64,000 bases of DNA from Hericium rajendrae (GCA_033439255.1 CM065880.1:2728001-2792000), one strand, 5' to 3'. Positions 33,839 through 46,296 are shown, numbered from the stretch's first letter. The notes: a model not told the origin generated them from the letters alone. Numbers and translations are program-made.

Positions 33839-34253
33839 AGGGCGGTAGAGCTGGTACTTCCTATTGTTGGTAGAGCCAGTCCTGTTGTGCAATGGATGTT
33901 GTTTTCTTTGTTTCTAAAGAACTTGTTGCAAATCGTATGTCTGCTCTCATACTAAAATGGCTTAAGGCACCTCTGCCTCCTCTTCTCGAGATGCCAGGGC
34001 ATTCGTCTTTCCATTCGAGTTGCCTCAACTCCCGGCGCGCGGATAATGTGCTGGTAGTTAAGAACCCCAGTGGATTATCCTCGGACATTTACCGACAACT
34101 GTCGACGCCGTCTGTTTTCCTCACAGTGTATATTATGGCTGGACCAGTCAAAAAATCTCAATATCGAATATCCATCGGTCCTGCTCAGCCATCAGTCGGC
34201 TATGGCGCACGTATGAGTTGTGTGCCGTGTGCTTTGATGAAATGCTTGGTGAA

Positions 34254-37200
34254 TTACGAGACGAAGTTGGTGCAGATAGAAAACTTACCAACGAGATAGG
34301 GATACACTTTTACCATGAGGAAAGTGAACAACCATCTCCGTTTGGCCTCGTCTGATGATGCGAGCAGATACATAATGATATTGTTCATTAAATATGCTCG
34401 AGTATCCTCTGTGATTCGCGGTCAGAACAGTGTAGTATAGTCGATATCAAATGAATCTGACCGAAAGCCATCATCACTTCAAATAGCCAGATGCAACGAT
34501 GTGCGACACTGGTTGTTCCACGTGCCGAAACATCGAGCAAAACCTCGAAGAGGTCTGTATTGAGGAAAGCGATCCTTCCCTCTTCTATAGGCAATGACTG
34601 TCAGTGCCGGCGAGGGAAGCTATTAACCTAAGCAGCCTCACCGGAACCAAGCAGTCCCCCGAAGATGATCATGAAATGCTCGCATACTTCGGCTGGTTCG
34701 ACTTCGTCCTCCGAGGTCACAAGTTCCTTAAATGCCTGCAACAGCAAAGGCACATCTCCGTACACGACCAGACGCGATTCAGCTATGAGAAGAAAATGAG
34801 TAATGAATGGGGCGACTCGGAGATTGAAAGTGCTGTAATACAAACCATGACCGGTCAGCTCCTCGAGAAGCTCGTGAACTGACTCGAACTGTTCTCTCCA
34901 ATTTATGCTGTCTTTTAGCAAATCCACCAGAATGTTGCCAACCTTTCTAGCTATATCGCATCGCAATGGCACTGTAACCAGAGAATATGAGCAGCGGTTT
35001 TTCCCTATAAAAAAAGCTGACTGATGATCACATACGGTCACCTTCCTGAGCAGCAATCTTCAAGAACTCTATTGCGAAAGACCGCGTCTTACAGTCATAA
35101 TCGGTGGTCCTACCCAGATATTCCCATGCCCAGGACAGAAATTCGTCACATATCATTTTGGCAAACGGCGGGACTTAAGTCACATACCCTCCTATGAGCA
35201 TCTTGAAAAAAAAAATAGAATGATACCCACGCATCATGTTATGTTCGTGCAAAAAAATCACAACCATCTGGAATCCCCAAGGAGAGCCTTTCAACAAGGA
35301 AATTGATTTCTCCATCTCGAACTTCAGATCTGTCCTGTCACGTATCATAAGATATCGCCACAGAAAGGGGAGACTGTTGGCTGTCGTACCTGTTTAATGC
35401 TGAGGCTTTGACTTTTCCGATACGCTCCAAAGCTCCGGCTATGATATCGTGGCCATCGTGTACCATATCATCGAGAGACTTGTCATCCTCGTAGCCCTGC
35501 TTCATCCTGCGATACAGGGCAAGGACAGCCGGCGGGTCCTCTTTAAGCCGGTCTATTCCGGTTTCTGGTCCGGGAGGCGGCATGTCAGAGAATCATGGAA
35601 AGAAGTGTATATTGACAAGAGAGACCTACGGAAACTCGTCATTACAGCCAGTAGCTGGAGAGATCTCTGCAGGTCTTTACCAGGTCGATCAAGACAAATC
35701 TTCTGCGCCAAAACTTTCACAGCAAATGAATCAATCTCGATAACGTTCTTCCATTCATCTCGCAGGGTCAACGTGGCCACGAGATCCTCCCAGTGCAGGC
35801 CACTGTTTGCAGGAAGCATAGCCCGAGGTAGTCTATCGTGGGGACACAGCGCAACGGAGACGTGGATGCGCTGTCCGGGTTGCAGAAGACGCCCGCTACC
35901 CCGATGACAGCTGAGGCGATGGTCAACAGATATAGCAGCCAAAGCAAACTCGCCAGCACCTACCGGCATGTGACTGAGTTCTTATCAGCATAAGAAAGGC
36001 GCCTTATCGGGAGATACTCGAACATATTCCAGAATGATTTTAAGGACTCGTTGACCTTCCCGAAGTTGCTCCATTTTCTGAGGTTCTTCTTATGAATTCT
36101 GATCCCAGCTTTATAGGCTGCCGACAACATCCAGACGAGAGGAGCAGGGCCGATATCCAGAGATAGATTCGGAACATTACCACCACCACTGCAATCAAGG
36201 TGTACCCTGAATGAGCCTATCACAGGGTCGTTATAGCATCACTCACATGTCTGAATGTGTTCCGTTGAACCAGACTTCCTTGACGCGTTCGTCTGGAGGA
36301 TCTGTCTCCAGATCTAGCATTTTTCCACCGCGCGCGTACTCAGGGAGAAATTTCACGCGCCGTTCGTCAAGAGCAAGAGCATGCCGGAAGTAGCATGCGG
36401 TGTGAGGATTGGTGGTCCCAGGATAGAGGTCTCGTCGAGCTATCCCAATAGATGATACGGTATCCCTGGACGAGATGAATCATTATAGAATTTCGCCGGC
36501 TACGAAAGCTTACCAAACACCGACGAAATGGACAGGCACGTCTCTTGAGAAGGTGTCCTTGAAGACTCGCGCGGAACTTGATTTTTTGTCCTCGTTCGTG
36601 TTTACGTCCTCGTTCGTATTTTTGTTTGTGAAGACGGTCCGAGACGCCTTCGCAGCAGGGTCTAGATCAGTGTTTGGATTCTTGTAGATGGCATATGCAC
36701 TACAAGAAATGTATGAGCTTCTGGGCAGGCTTAGGAGCGAGGGACATAATCCTAACAATGGAATTTGCTCCTCATTCCCTTTTCGAATTAGGCCGACCTT
36801 TGCAGTGTACAAAAGCCAATTCCAGCGCAAAATACATGTAACGCGAAGACTTCATTACCTTCTCAATCATTGCGGCTAAGATGCGGACAGCATATGCTCC
36901 CCGAGAAAATCCTATTCCAAGATGTGATCAGCAGGAAGGCAAATAAGAAAAAAATATGCTAACCAAATAGATACATACGATCACCGCTTTGATGATTCTC
37001 AGCAAGCCAACGATAAGCCCCCTGTACAATCTTCGAGATGTTCCTGACAGAGAAATACATCCAAATGTTGGTGACGCGAAACAGAACAACTCGATGTCGT
37101 GAGTTACCTTGCTGTAATCAGTTCTAGCAACCATGAAAACCCTGCTCTTATCCAGAAACGGAATCCACGCTGACCGGCAAAGGTCCCTATGCCGCTGTTG

Positions 37201-37444
37201 TAGTAAGTGAGCTGCGCATCGTCACTGACCAGCTGGCTGTAAAGCTCAATGACACTCGTGTTCTGTAGTTGCACGATATGTTAGGTTCAGCTGACAGTGC
37301 GAGCTGGAAGCACCAACATACCCGCTCGCCAAACTGATTTGCAGTCCCGTCAATGCAAACCACTAGATTTCGTGTTCGCGGCTTGTCGGATGCCAAGGGA
37401 GACGAGGTCGCGATGCGATCGCATTTGTCGCAGACGTTTTCCAT
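34254..37444 (-). CDS. DUF2235 hydrolase with long helical C-terminal extension
   Basis: Large spliced gene starting MENVCDKCDRIATSSPL. The N-terminal half is a DUF2235 domain (alpha/beta hydrolase fold, related to Tle1-type phospholipases): RNLVVCIDGTANQFGER, SVIELYSQLV, TYYNSGIGTFA, GAYRWLAENHQ, the nucleophile motif GFSRGAYAVR, VPVHFVGVWDTVSSIG, HALALDERRVKFLPE and EVWFNGTHSDMGGG with the catalytic His/Asp region. The second half has no recognised enzyme domain and looks like helical repeats (ARKVGNILVDLLKD, VPLLLQAFKELVTSEDEVEP, LMNNIIMYLLASSDEAKRR). DUF2235 proteins are abundant in Agaricomycetes; substrates are unknown. The 3' end is uncertain: the last exon can read to 34254 or splice once more. 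The boundaries of middle exons are approximate. Confidence 0.75.
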
Positions 37445-38085
37445 AGAGAGGTGACATAGACGTGGGCGACGTCAGTAACTGAGGGAACGCCGACGGTCCT
37501 TATGTACCTCGATCAATAACAAGAGAACTTTCCGTTCACCTGAAACAGTTCAGCATGTCATGAGTATATAGGGACATATGTAGACGCGCTCACCTTCTGT
37601 ATACAGTTGCACGAAGTTTGCTCCCACAGGAAAAACATCCCGAAAGAAAACTGTACTTTGTTTTGCGTGTCTCTGTATATTAGTACAATATCGAGAATGG
37701 AGATTGAAATGCATATCTCACCTCGTAATGTACTCGGAGATATCGAATGGAGTTGGCCATGCCTGGCGGTAATAACCGCGATAATCAACCAAGATCCAGG
37801 AGCCAGATGTGACGCGCGAAGGGCAATACAAAGACCATAGACGGATGAACCGTAAATAGTTGGATGCAGATACCATAAGGAGCCATGTTCGCGGGCGTTA
37901 ACGTAGATTGACGACTGGGCGACGCGCCGGGATAGGGTGCATGGAAGTCACAAACCTCATGGAAGGGTTATGACATTGAATCATATACAGGCTGGGACAT
38001 GTGGGTTATGCTGTATATTGTTTTTAAAGCTTGACATAAGAGAAGAAGGGGGAGAAATTGACTATCTGCGAGCTTCTGCGTTAGA
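37445..38085. other. Intergenic region left of the Plavaka element
   Basis: 5' flank of the DUF2235 gene. No gene, repeat or RNA is recognised before the left terminal repeat of the transposon at 38086. Confidence 0.4.
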
Positions 38086-38468
38086 CGTGTCGGAAAAACT
38101 GATCCGACATTAAAATCCCTTGATGTACATAAACCCGATTATAATCTAGATCGATGGATGACAAAGACGATTTGAATCTCGGTGGGAGGAACTGAAATAC
38201 ACCGGGAGTGATCATAATCCTCGGATCAGATCTGTAGCCCTCGGACCAGATCTTAATGAGGTCACAACGTCATTACCGTAAGATGTCAAACGCCTCGATG
38301 TGCATCAGATATCTGATCGAAGAGCTCGATTTTCAGTCTTCCTGTCAATTTTACTGTCTCGCGGTACCCACCACAACCTGCCACATACTCTTCCCTTTCC
38401 GTTCCACTCACAGTATATGTTGTAGCGCTATCTCTGTCTGTAAATCTTTTATTATTATCATCATCATC

Positions 38469-41400
38469 ATGGCGACATCCTCGACCAAGCCTAAGCGGAA
38501 GCGTGCAGACTCAGGCGGAAACACATGTCCGAACTGCCACAAATCAGTCAAGGCGAAAGGAATGGGCGCTCACAAAAAGGCCTGTCTGAAGAAGCAAAAA
38601 CTTGCCGCCGAACTCGAGACATGGGAGGAGTCGGTAGGAAGGCGGATTGAGGAGGGTAAGTTTCAATCGACTCACAGTCTGCCAGACGCGCGCGGACGTC
38701 CAGGTGATATCTGATCAATTTTATTCACAGATGTTATCCACTCAGCGCAAGGGGGAAACCATGGCGCTGCGATGGGAGATGTCGCAGGGCCTTCATTCGC
38801 GCCGGAGGCAGATGTCGGGTCTCCAGTACCCATGCCAGCTCCCTTCGATGCCGGTCCAGGTGAGTACCCATACCCTATATTGGCGTGATTGTGCGCTTAC
38901 TTGACTTGATCGAAATTAACAGTTGGACAGCAAGGCCCAGACATCGTCGCCGAGCCAGACGTCGACCAAGATGTACGGCTGGACGATATACGTACTGTCT
39001 ACCATCCCAGCAGCGGGAAACCGGTAGAGACCAAGCGTTTCGAGGAGTACGGCCGAGCTTCAGCTGACGAAACGTCGGCAGCCGAAGCGCTCTCAGACCC
39101 GGAGCCTTGGAAGCCGTTCTTCCCATCGCTGCAGGACTTCAATTTCGCGGAGGTCGCTTTGGACGGAAATCTCACCCGCGGTCAGTGCGAGCGCCTGATC
39201 AACATCATCAACACTTGTGTTCAAGGCCGAGACACCTTCAACATGAAGAACTATGCAGATCTTCTGTCAATGTGGGAGCGCGCATCGGAGAAGTTAACAG
39301 GGGTGAGTTACACTTGCGATTTTGCATGCTGAAACCACTCATTCAAAGGTGAAGGTCTAGATTCAAAAAACGACCATTGCGGCGCCCTGGAATGGCGAGG
39401 ATCAAGAGTTCGTGATGCACTTTCGGCCGCTCTGGGATTGGGCGACCGATCTGTTACAAGATCCGCGACTGGCGCCCCATTTCGTGTGGGATGCACGAAA
39501 GATGTTCAAATATAATGGCCAGAAGTTCATTAGGTTCGTTGACGAGCCATGGACAGCGAACGACTTTTGGGACATTCAAGTAGGCATCACATGTACTTTT
39601 TGTCGTCTTCTTTATCCATAATAAATCTTGTTATGTTTTTATTATCAATACAGTCGAAACTCCCCGAAGGAGCGAAGCCCCTATGTTTCCTCCTGTATGC
39701 TGACAAGTCGCAACTTTCATCCTTCGGTACCGAAAAAGGTTATCCTGTAATAGCGCGCTGTGCAAATCTCCCGGTCGAGATTCGCAATGCTAATGGCCTC
39801 GGGGGCGGTCGCATCGTTGGATGGCTCCCAGTTGTAAGTGGGCTTCGTGGCATCGAGTTTAATTGTGGTATACTCCATTCAAAGGCTTACTTTATTGTCC
39901 ATTGACAGGTTCCCGAGGATACGGCGAAGTCAGGCTCAAAGCACGCGAACTTCAAGCGTGTCGTCTGGCACACAGCATTCTACGAACTCCTAGAGTCGAT
40001 AGAAATGCATTCAAAAACTGGATGCTGGTTTCAATGTGCCGACGGTGTCACTCGGCACCTTTTCCCATGTATAATTATCTTGTCTGCAGACCTCGAGGAA
40101 CAGTATGTCGTCTCCCGTTGTTAGTATCAGGCTGCTGCTGATAAAGACTCTGAATGGTCTAGATGCATCATGGCACTGACCCGGGGCTTCAAGAGCAAGT
40201 GCCCCTGTCCTGTCTGCCTGGTAAAACCGGAGGAATTGTCTGATTTGACTAAATCCTTTGAGGCTCGGACTATGACAAATACCCAGCGCGACATCGCGAC
40301 AGCGCGCGGGGCGCGCACTAAGAAAGAGGCTGAGGCGGTGTTGAAGGCGAAAGGCCTTCGGGACGTCGATGTAAGCCCTTCCCCTAATCATAGAATTCAA
40401 TTTTGAGACTGATTCGAAGTCTGTATGCTGCAGAATGTATTCTTCAAGATCAACAACTCGGATCCATACCACGCGCTCAGCTTCGACCGCATGCACGCCT
40501 ATAACGGTGGTCTGTTCGAGGACCATCTCTGGGACGTCTTCAAGGGGCTTCTCAAGGATATGGGCAACGGGGCAGATGTTGCGTTCGAGCAGCGGTACGT
40601 GGAGAAACTCCTTATTCATAGTAATCTATCACGAGCAATTATTTGTTTAATAGGATGGCTCGCATGCCTAGCTGGAGTGGGCTAAACCACTTCAAAAATG
40701 TCCTGTCTGTCACGTTTTCTGACGCCGGGAAGTACGAGGACATAGGGAAGGTGTGTACATCTCCCCGTGATACTGCTATACAATGCTTACTTCGGTAATT
40801 CTAGCTAGTTGTATTTGGTGCGTACGGCAGCGTCAAACGGGATAGACACTCGCCCGCCTGGGCTTTGTTGCGCTGTCTCAGAAGTTTTAGTGTACTGGAC
40901 ACGTACATGGCGTTTGACGTGCATACGGAAGAGACAATCGCAGCTGGTCGTCAAGAGCTGCAAAAGTTTGGAGAGCTCGTTGCGGTAAGTCTTACTTGTA
41001 CTTGCCATAGTATATTTGTCTCGCTCATGACGCCTCCAGCGATACAGAGAACTCACTCCCACAGCGGAGAAGAACTGGGACTTCCCCAAGATGCATTGGC
41101 ATTATCATAGCTTCGACAATATAGAAGAGAAAGGCGTAACTAAGAACTGCAATACCAAGCCAAATGAGAAGCTTCATGGGCCGCTTCGAAAATTCTACTT
41201 GCGTCAGACAAACAAGAAAGATGTTGCTCCTCAGGTAAGTGCAAGACGTGCCTCATAACGTTGCGCTAACCGTACTTGGTATATCATGACAGATTCTAAG
41301 ACTCGATCATTGTGACTTCATAGCGAAGTACTTCCGAGAATGCATGGAACATGCAGCTGAGCAGGCTGCCGCTGCCGCTGCCCGTGATGCTGACAATCCG

Positions 41401-42163
41401 GACGAGATTAGTGCAGCCAGCACACGGAAGAAGAAGTCTCGACGATTCTTTGCAGAGAACATTGTATTTGGTTCGCAAAGGCCCTCTTGCAGTTTCGAGG
41501 ACTTAGAGGAGAAAGAGTTACCCAATCCCGAGGATGCAGACGCCCTCAAACGGTTCCGAACGCGCTTGGCGACATGGCTCACTGCCAGCTTCCCAAACTA
41601 TGGCCTTCCTCTTCCCGATGGACCTAGAGGCATCGTCTTTGATAAGACGGACACGGTACGTACTGATCTATTCACTCATACTTTATATTTGCCCGCGCAT
41701 ATGCTCACCTATGATATCTAACTAGATACAGGAATACCGGCTCCTGAAGGTTACTTACGAGTCCATGGTTGACTGGAGAGCCAAGACCGACTACCTGCAT
41801 TGTAGTCCGGAGTTCCATGATTTGCCCCGCAACGATTTCGTTATCGTCGACACGGTCAGAGGCAACATTTTCGGCAAGTTACTCTTCATGTTTACGTGCG
41901 AAGTCGGAGACACCGTGTACCCCCTGGTTCTCTTGCGACCTTTTTATCCTATAGCAGGTCCGGCGGTCAGCCAGAAAGACCAAGAGTTAGATATCTATCG
42001 AGTCAAGCCTCGCGAAACCACAGAGTTTTTCTTCGCAAGATCAATTATTCGCGGCGCACTCCTCGCCGAAGCAAACCCACATCCAGCCAATGACCATTGT
42101 GTGGTGGACACGTTGGACCCGGACATGTTCCTTCGAGTACAGCGCATCAAGGATCTGCGGTGA
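38469..42163 (+). CDS. Plavaka-type transposase
   Basis: Nuclear transposase of about 950 residues with about a dozen short introns, all splicing in frame. It starts MATSSTKPKRKRADSGG. An N-terminal zinc-finger-like motif follows, CPNCHK...MGAHKKAC (C-x2-C-x11-H-x4-C). The core matches the Plavaka family: LLYADKSQLSSFGTEKGYPV, IARCANLPVEIRN, CPCPVCLVKPEEL, SFDRMHAYNGGLFEDHLW, ALLRCLRSF, DVHTEETIAAGRQEL, PKMHWHYHSFDNIEEKGVTK and NTKPNEKLHGPLRKFY. The Asp in YADKS and later acidic residues probably include the catalytic set (inference). It ends RVQRIKDLR. The start follows an ATC/ATT repeat. No internal stop was found, so the gene may still encode active protein. Confidence 0.88.
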
Positions 42164-42289
42164 CGCCTCTAGAGTCTAACGTATATTTGATGATTGCTCT
42201 ATGATAACACCTGCTTACTTTTCTTGGATTTTAGTTATTATTGATTGCTGATATTCGGACAGGGTGCTCTATTCATTTCAGGCCAGGAC

Positions 42290-43110
42290 GGATCGGCGCG
42301 CCTCCGTGGCGGTATGCAGATCTTCGTCAAGGCGTCTACGCTCGATAACCAGGACTTGTCGGCGTACCTCTGTGGCGGTATGCAGGTCTTCGTCAAGACT
42401 ACCTTCGCGCTCGACGACCAAGACTGGTCTGCGTGCCTCCATGGAGGCATGCAGATCTTCGTCAAGATCTTTGCGCTCGACGACCGCGATCCATAGGTCG
42501 GCGCGCCTCCACTGTGGAGGCATGCGGATTTTCATCAAGACCCTTGCGCTTGACGAGAAGGACCGGTTGGGGCTCCTCCGTGGCGGTATGCAGACCTTCG
42601 TCAAGATGTCTACGCTCGACAACCAGGACTTGCCGGCATGCCTCCGCAGTGGTATGCAGATCTTCGTCAAGACCGCCTTTGCGCTCGACGATCAAGACAG
42701 GTCGGGGTGCCTCATGGACCGTGGCGATATGCAGATCTTCGTCAAGACCTTTGTGCTCGATGACCGCAATCCACAGATCGGCGCGCCTCCGTGGAGGTAT
42801 ACAGATCTTCGTCAAGACTGCCTCTGCGCTCGACGATCAAGACCAGTTAGTGCGTCTCCATGGAGGTATGCAGATTTTCGTCAAGATCTTTGCGCTCGTT
42901 AACCATGATCCAAAGGTCGGGGCGTCTTCGTGGTGGTATGCAGATCTTCGTAAAGACCTTTGCACTCGACGACCACGATTCATAGATCGGCGCGCCTCCG
43001 TGGAGGTATGCAGATCTTCGTCAAGGCTGCCTCTGCGCTCAATAACCAAGACCAGTCGGCGCGCCTCCAGAGCGGTTTGCAGATCTTCGTTAAGATCTTA
43101 CGCTCGCCGT
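42290..43110 (+). repeat. Twelve-copy minisatellite of the polyubiquitin junction
   Basis: Twelve degenerate tandem units of about 67-72 bp start near 42313, 42380, 42448, 42522, 42587, 42654, 42728, 42798, 42866, 42938, 43007 and 43075. Each centres on CCTCCGTGGCGGTATGCAGA and TCTTCGTCAAG, which translates as LRGG-MQIFVK, the exact C-to-N junction of polyubiquitin. The remaining ten or so codons of each unit (for example ALDDQDRSA) are not ubiquitin. The first three units form an open frame (42245-42496); later units are broken by stops and frameshifts. It lies between the two transposon genes, on the same strand. Confidence 0.88.
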
Positions 43111-43706
43111 TATCCATGGACAACGCTGCGACATAGCAGCTGGGCTACCTCATCGCTTACATGCTCGATCGTGTGCGATGTCATTGACAGACTACTTGCA
43201 CAGGTTCGTTACAGCCGTACTTCTCTTGACGAGAGCTAACGAGATGTTTTACCTCTTGCTGCTTCCAGTTTCTTGACAGGAAGCCTATTTACGCAAGTGC
43301 TCTCTCGAGCACTGACATGTCCTGTACGTCTAACCCATGCATTTTGTGCATTTCACTTCTCGCAGGAAGCTATATCGGCCTGATCTCAATTGGGGGCTGC
43401 GCGCGTCAGGTCAGAGACGGTCAAAGAAGCATGATTCGTCATATGCTATTCCTATGAGGTGCGTATTTGGCCTGCCGTTTTGTTCGCTGAATCCTCATGG
43501 TATTAATAGCGCTCACGGCCACGCCCATGTGGTCTTGTCTCAGACGTACGACTTACGCGAAGGGCGCCGGAGACTTGTTTCAGTCAGCGCTGGGCAGACG
43601 CTCGTCCCACTAACAGTATATAAGTACTGGTGAGTCGACTTACAACTGCAGGATCCGACCACGCCTCTCATCTCTCTATCTGAATCACTTTAAATCTGAA
43701 TCGCTC

Positions 43707-45615
43707 ATGTCTTCTGGATCAGAATCTGAGGGTCCTGAAACCTTCGAGGAAGTCCCCAACGATGGGGACTCTGACGAGGACTCTGAGGACGAGGAGCGAC
43801 TTGACCCTGTTCAGCAGTTGATTGACCAGGCTCCTGTCCGGATGCCAGGTGTAGGTGCACAGAGGAAGGAACTCGACACGGTGAGCCATGTTTCCAACCT
43901 TGCGCGATGGCCTTACTAATCCATCCACAGGCTTTGCAAGCATCTCAGCTGCGCATTCAAGCCTTGAACTCGACTCTGCGCGACTTGAAGATCAAGTACG
44001 ATGAGCTAGAGGTGAAGTACAAGGCTCTTGACAAGGCAACTTCGAAGAAGGGTCGTTCCATCAAGGCGAAGGTGTCCGAAATGGACCAGGAAATCAAAGA
44101 CCTCGCGCATAAGTATTGCCTTTGTGTGGATCTCTTCATTAACCAGGCGCACTTCAAGAATCCGAGACCCGCGGGCGTCCGATCCACTGATCTTATTCGT
44201 TTCGAGAGCGAAGAGGCTGGTCGACTCGGCCAGATCGCGGAGATCTATGAGTTCATTCCGGAGAAGCTTCATGAAGCGATGCAGCTTCGTCCTGATTTTG
44301 GCAAATTGGTGAGTACTCCCAATGACCCTCTCGAAGCGCACACATTGACGGCTGCTGCACCTTTCGAATAGTTCAACAACGGACACAGGAAGCAGCGTTC
44401 CTCCGCCTTCAATCGCATTCGTACTATGGCTCACAGAGTGCTCGGTCTCAATGACACCATTGAGTTACATGATTCAGAAGCTCGAGAGGCTTGTGCCGAG
44501 CTAGTGATGCGACTGGGTCGCCAAACCGTCAGCTTCACCGACAAGGGCATGCCGATCTACTCGTACGATATCTTGCCTCCGATCCTCTTCCCCAACTTGC
44601 AGCCTGTCCTCAATGACGGGTCGTCGAACCCCTTAGTCTTTCGATCCGAGGTCCTTGCAAGGGTGAGTTCCTCCCTCTCAGATTTAGTCGCTATCGCTTT
44701 ACTGATGCCGAAACATTATAGATTCTGCGCATCACGTTTTTCGGGCCAGGCTCGGTGATCGCACGACCGGAGGTCCCACAGTCAAGGGCCACTGTGGGGT
44801 ACAAGTGGGAGATTCACGAAACCACTCCCGGCATGATTGCCTTCGCAGCCATTGCGGTGTGCTTGCCATTTTTTATTGCAGCAGAATTCGAGCTGAGCTC
44901 GCTTTGCGAACAGGCTCGATACATTTGCTCACACGACGCAAATTTCCGCTCGCAAAAGGGAGATCACACCGGCATCGACTACAAGCATGACTTCATGTTC
45001 TACAAACGCATGATGCTCTATGGCTTGGGCAACAAGGTCAAGGAGTTCCAAGATCTGTTCGTATGGTTCAATGAGCAGGTCGGCTTGAAACCTCGCGCCT
45101 CCCTAGCTACTGCGCCATCCGCATCAACCACCAAAGCTCCCGCGCGCAGTCTCAGCCCCTCATCTCAACTCTTCTCGCAGATCATGTCCGGGTTTAACCG
45201 GTCCACGACGATCCGTGAAACTGACGAAGGCGACGAAGGCGACGAAGACCAGGAGCTCTCTTACCAAGACGTACCAGAGGCGGGCAGATTGGCCTCGCAG
45301 GCCCCCCAGCCCATCCCGCCCGTCTCGTCGTCGCGTAGAGCCCCGGTTGTCAGCGTCAGTGCCAGTGCCAGTGCCAATGTCAGCACACGCAGTGACACGC
45401 ACTTCGCCACTGCAGCTGCAGCTGCAGCATCTGCACCTGGTGCCATAGCTCAAGCGGCACCTGAGGCCGGCGAAGACTCTCGCAGCAAGTCGCGCAAGAA
45501 GTCTGGGGCGAAGCGGGCAGCCCAACCTGTGCGGGCCTCAGCGGCCCAGCCAGTAGAGAAGCCAGCGCCGCGTGCGACGCGGTCCAAGACGGCGCGCGGG
45601 GGGGCAAAGGTTTGA
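43707..45615 (+). CDS. Plavaka-element accessory protein (second ORF), unknown function
   Basis: Four exons (introns 43881-43930, 44309-44371, 44663-44721) give about 578 residues. The N terminus is very acidic (MSSGSESEGPETFEEVPNDG). A coiled coil follows (ALNSTLRDLKIKYDELEVKY). The conserved-looking core includes GHRKQRSSAFNRIRTMAHR, ILRITFFGPGSVIARPE and GMIAFAAIAVCLPFF. The stretch GDHTGIDYKHDFMFYKRMM looks like an Agaricomycete-specific domain (possibly the DUF6698 group; I am not sure). The C terminus is disordered, with SVSASASANVSTRS, an Ala run and a basic tail (RSKSRKKSGAKR). It has no transposase motif. CACTA-type elements often carry a second DNA-binding protein, so such a role is plausible. 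Confidence 0.72.
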
Positions 45616-45892
45616 TATTGACGGACCATCCATCAGAGGGCTTGGTAGTTAAGTACTGGTTACCTTACGAAAGTTGTCTTTTCCATACAATGTTAGTAGC
45701 ATAGCAAGCTAGTTTTGCATTCAGCTAGTCATTGAGAAATGTTTAGTGTTGTCGTGTCTTGCAAGTCGAGTGTGAGCTTCATATCAAGCTACATTGTATC
45801 GCATTAGAATGCGCATAGAGACATTACAGTGCGGTTATAATGCCTCGTAGGGCCATATAATCTATTTACTAACTATATATTGCATGGCTAGC

Positions 45893-45985
45893 TGGTCTAG
45901 TGGTAAGTGCGCATAGCGATACAACCAGGGTTATAACCTCACAGGTAAAAACGAGAAGGTAACAGGTTCGAGCCGCGCTACTAAC
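45893..45985 (+). ncRNA. tRNA-like / Pol III promoter-like sequence near transposon right end
   Basis: A-box-like TGGTCTAGTGGTAAG and B-box-like GGTTCGAGCC are about 60 bp apart, with a hairpin AGGTTATAACCT near it. A full cloverleaf cannot be built: the acceptor and T stems pair poorly. It may be a degenerate intron-containing tRNA or the head of a tRNA-derived SINE, inside the transposon. Confidence 0.35.
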
Positions 45986-46296
45986 AGCAGAATAAAATTC
46001 TAATACTAAGAATAGAATCAAGGACCAAGGGTAGCAATCTCGCCGATAGAATAAAATGTTAAATCATATCTTTTATCCAGTCGGTCGGTTACAATCTTGT
46101 AGTACTATCTTATCTAGATTATCCCCCACATTATAGGCCCGGTTACAATCTAGGTTACGACCTAGATTAAAATCAAGCGATGGACGGTTACAATCACTTT
46201 GTTCTTGGTTACAGGCGTTCTAACCTCGTCGATTAGATTTTCGGGTTCTGTTACATAAAGATCCCATTATAATGTCGGATCAAATTTTCCGACACG

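Larger units (their letters stand above)
38086..46296 (+). mobile_element. Complete Plavaka-type DNA transposon, about 8.2 kb
   Basis: The left end starts CGTGTCGGAAAAACTGATCC and the right end, read in reverse complement, starts CGTGTCGGAAAATTTGATCC; similarity continues through CCGACATTA for about 30 bp. Between the ends are an intact transposase gene (38469-42163), a ubiquitin-junction minisatellite (about 42290-43110), an accessory gene (43707-45615) in the same direction, and repeated GGTTACAATC motifs near the right end. Plavaka elements are described in basidiomycetes and are usually placed with the CACTA/CMC group. The target duplication was not resolved. Confidence 0.82.

Noticed and set aside
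33456-33848. Arg-rich open frame over the epsin 3' exon
   Set aside because: Shadow frame of a GC-rich coding region; the epsin frame has clear motifs.
42433-43239. 268-codon plus-strand frame over the minisatellite
   Set aside because: It is out of frame with the ubiquitin junction and is open only because the repeat lacks stops in that frame.
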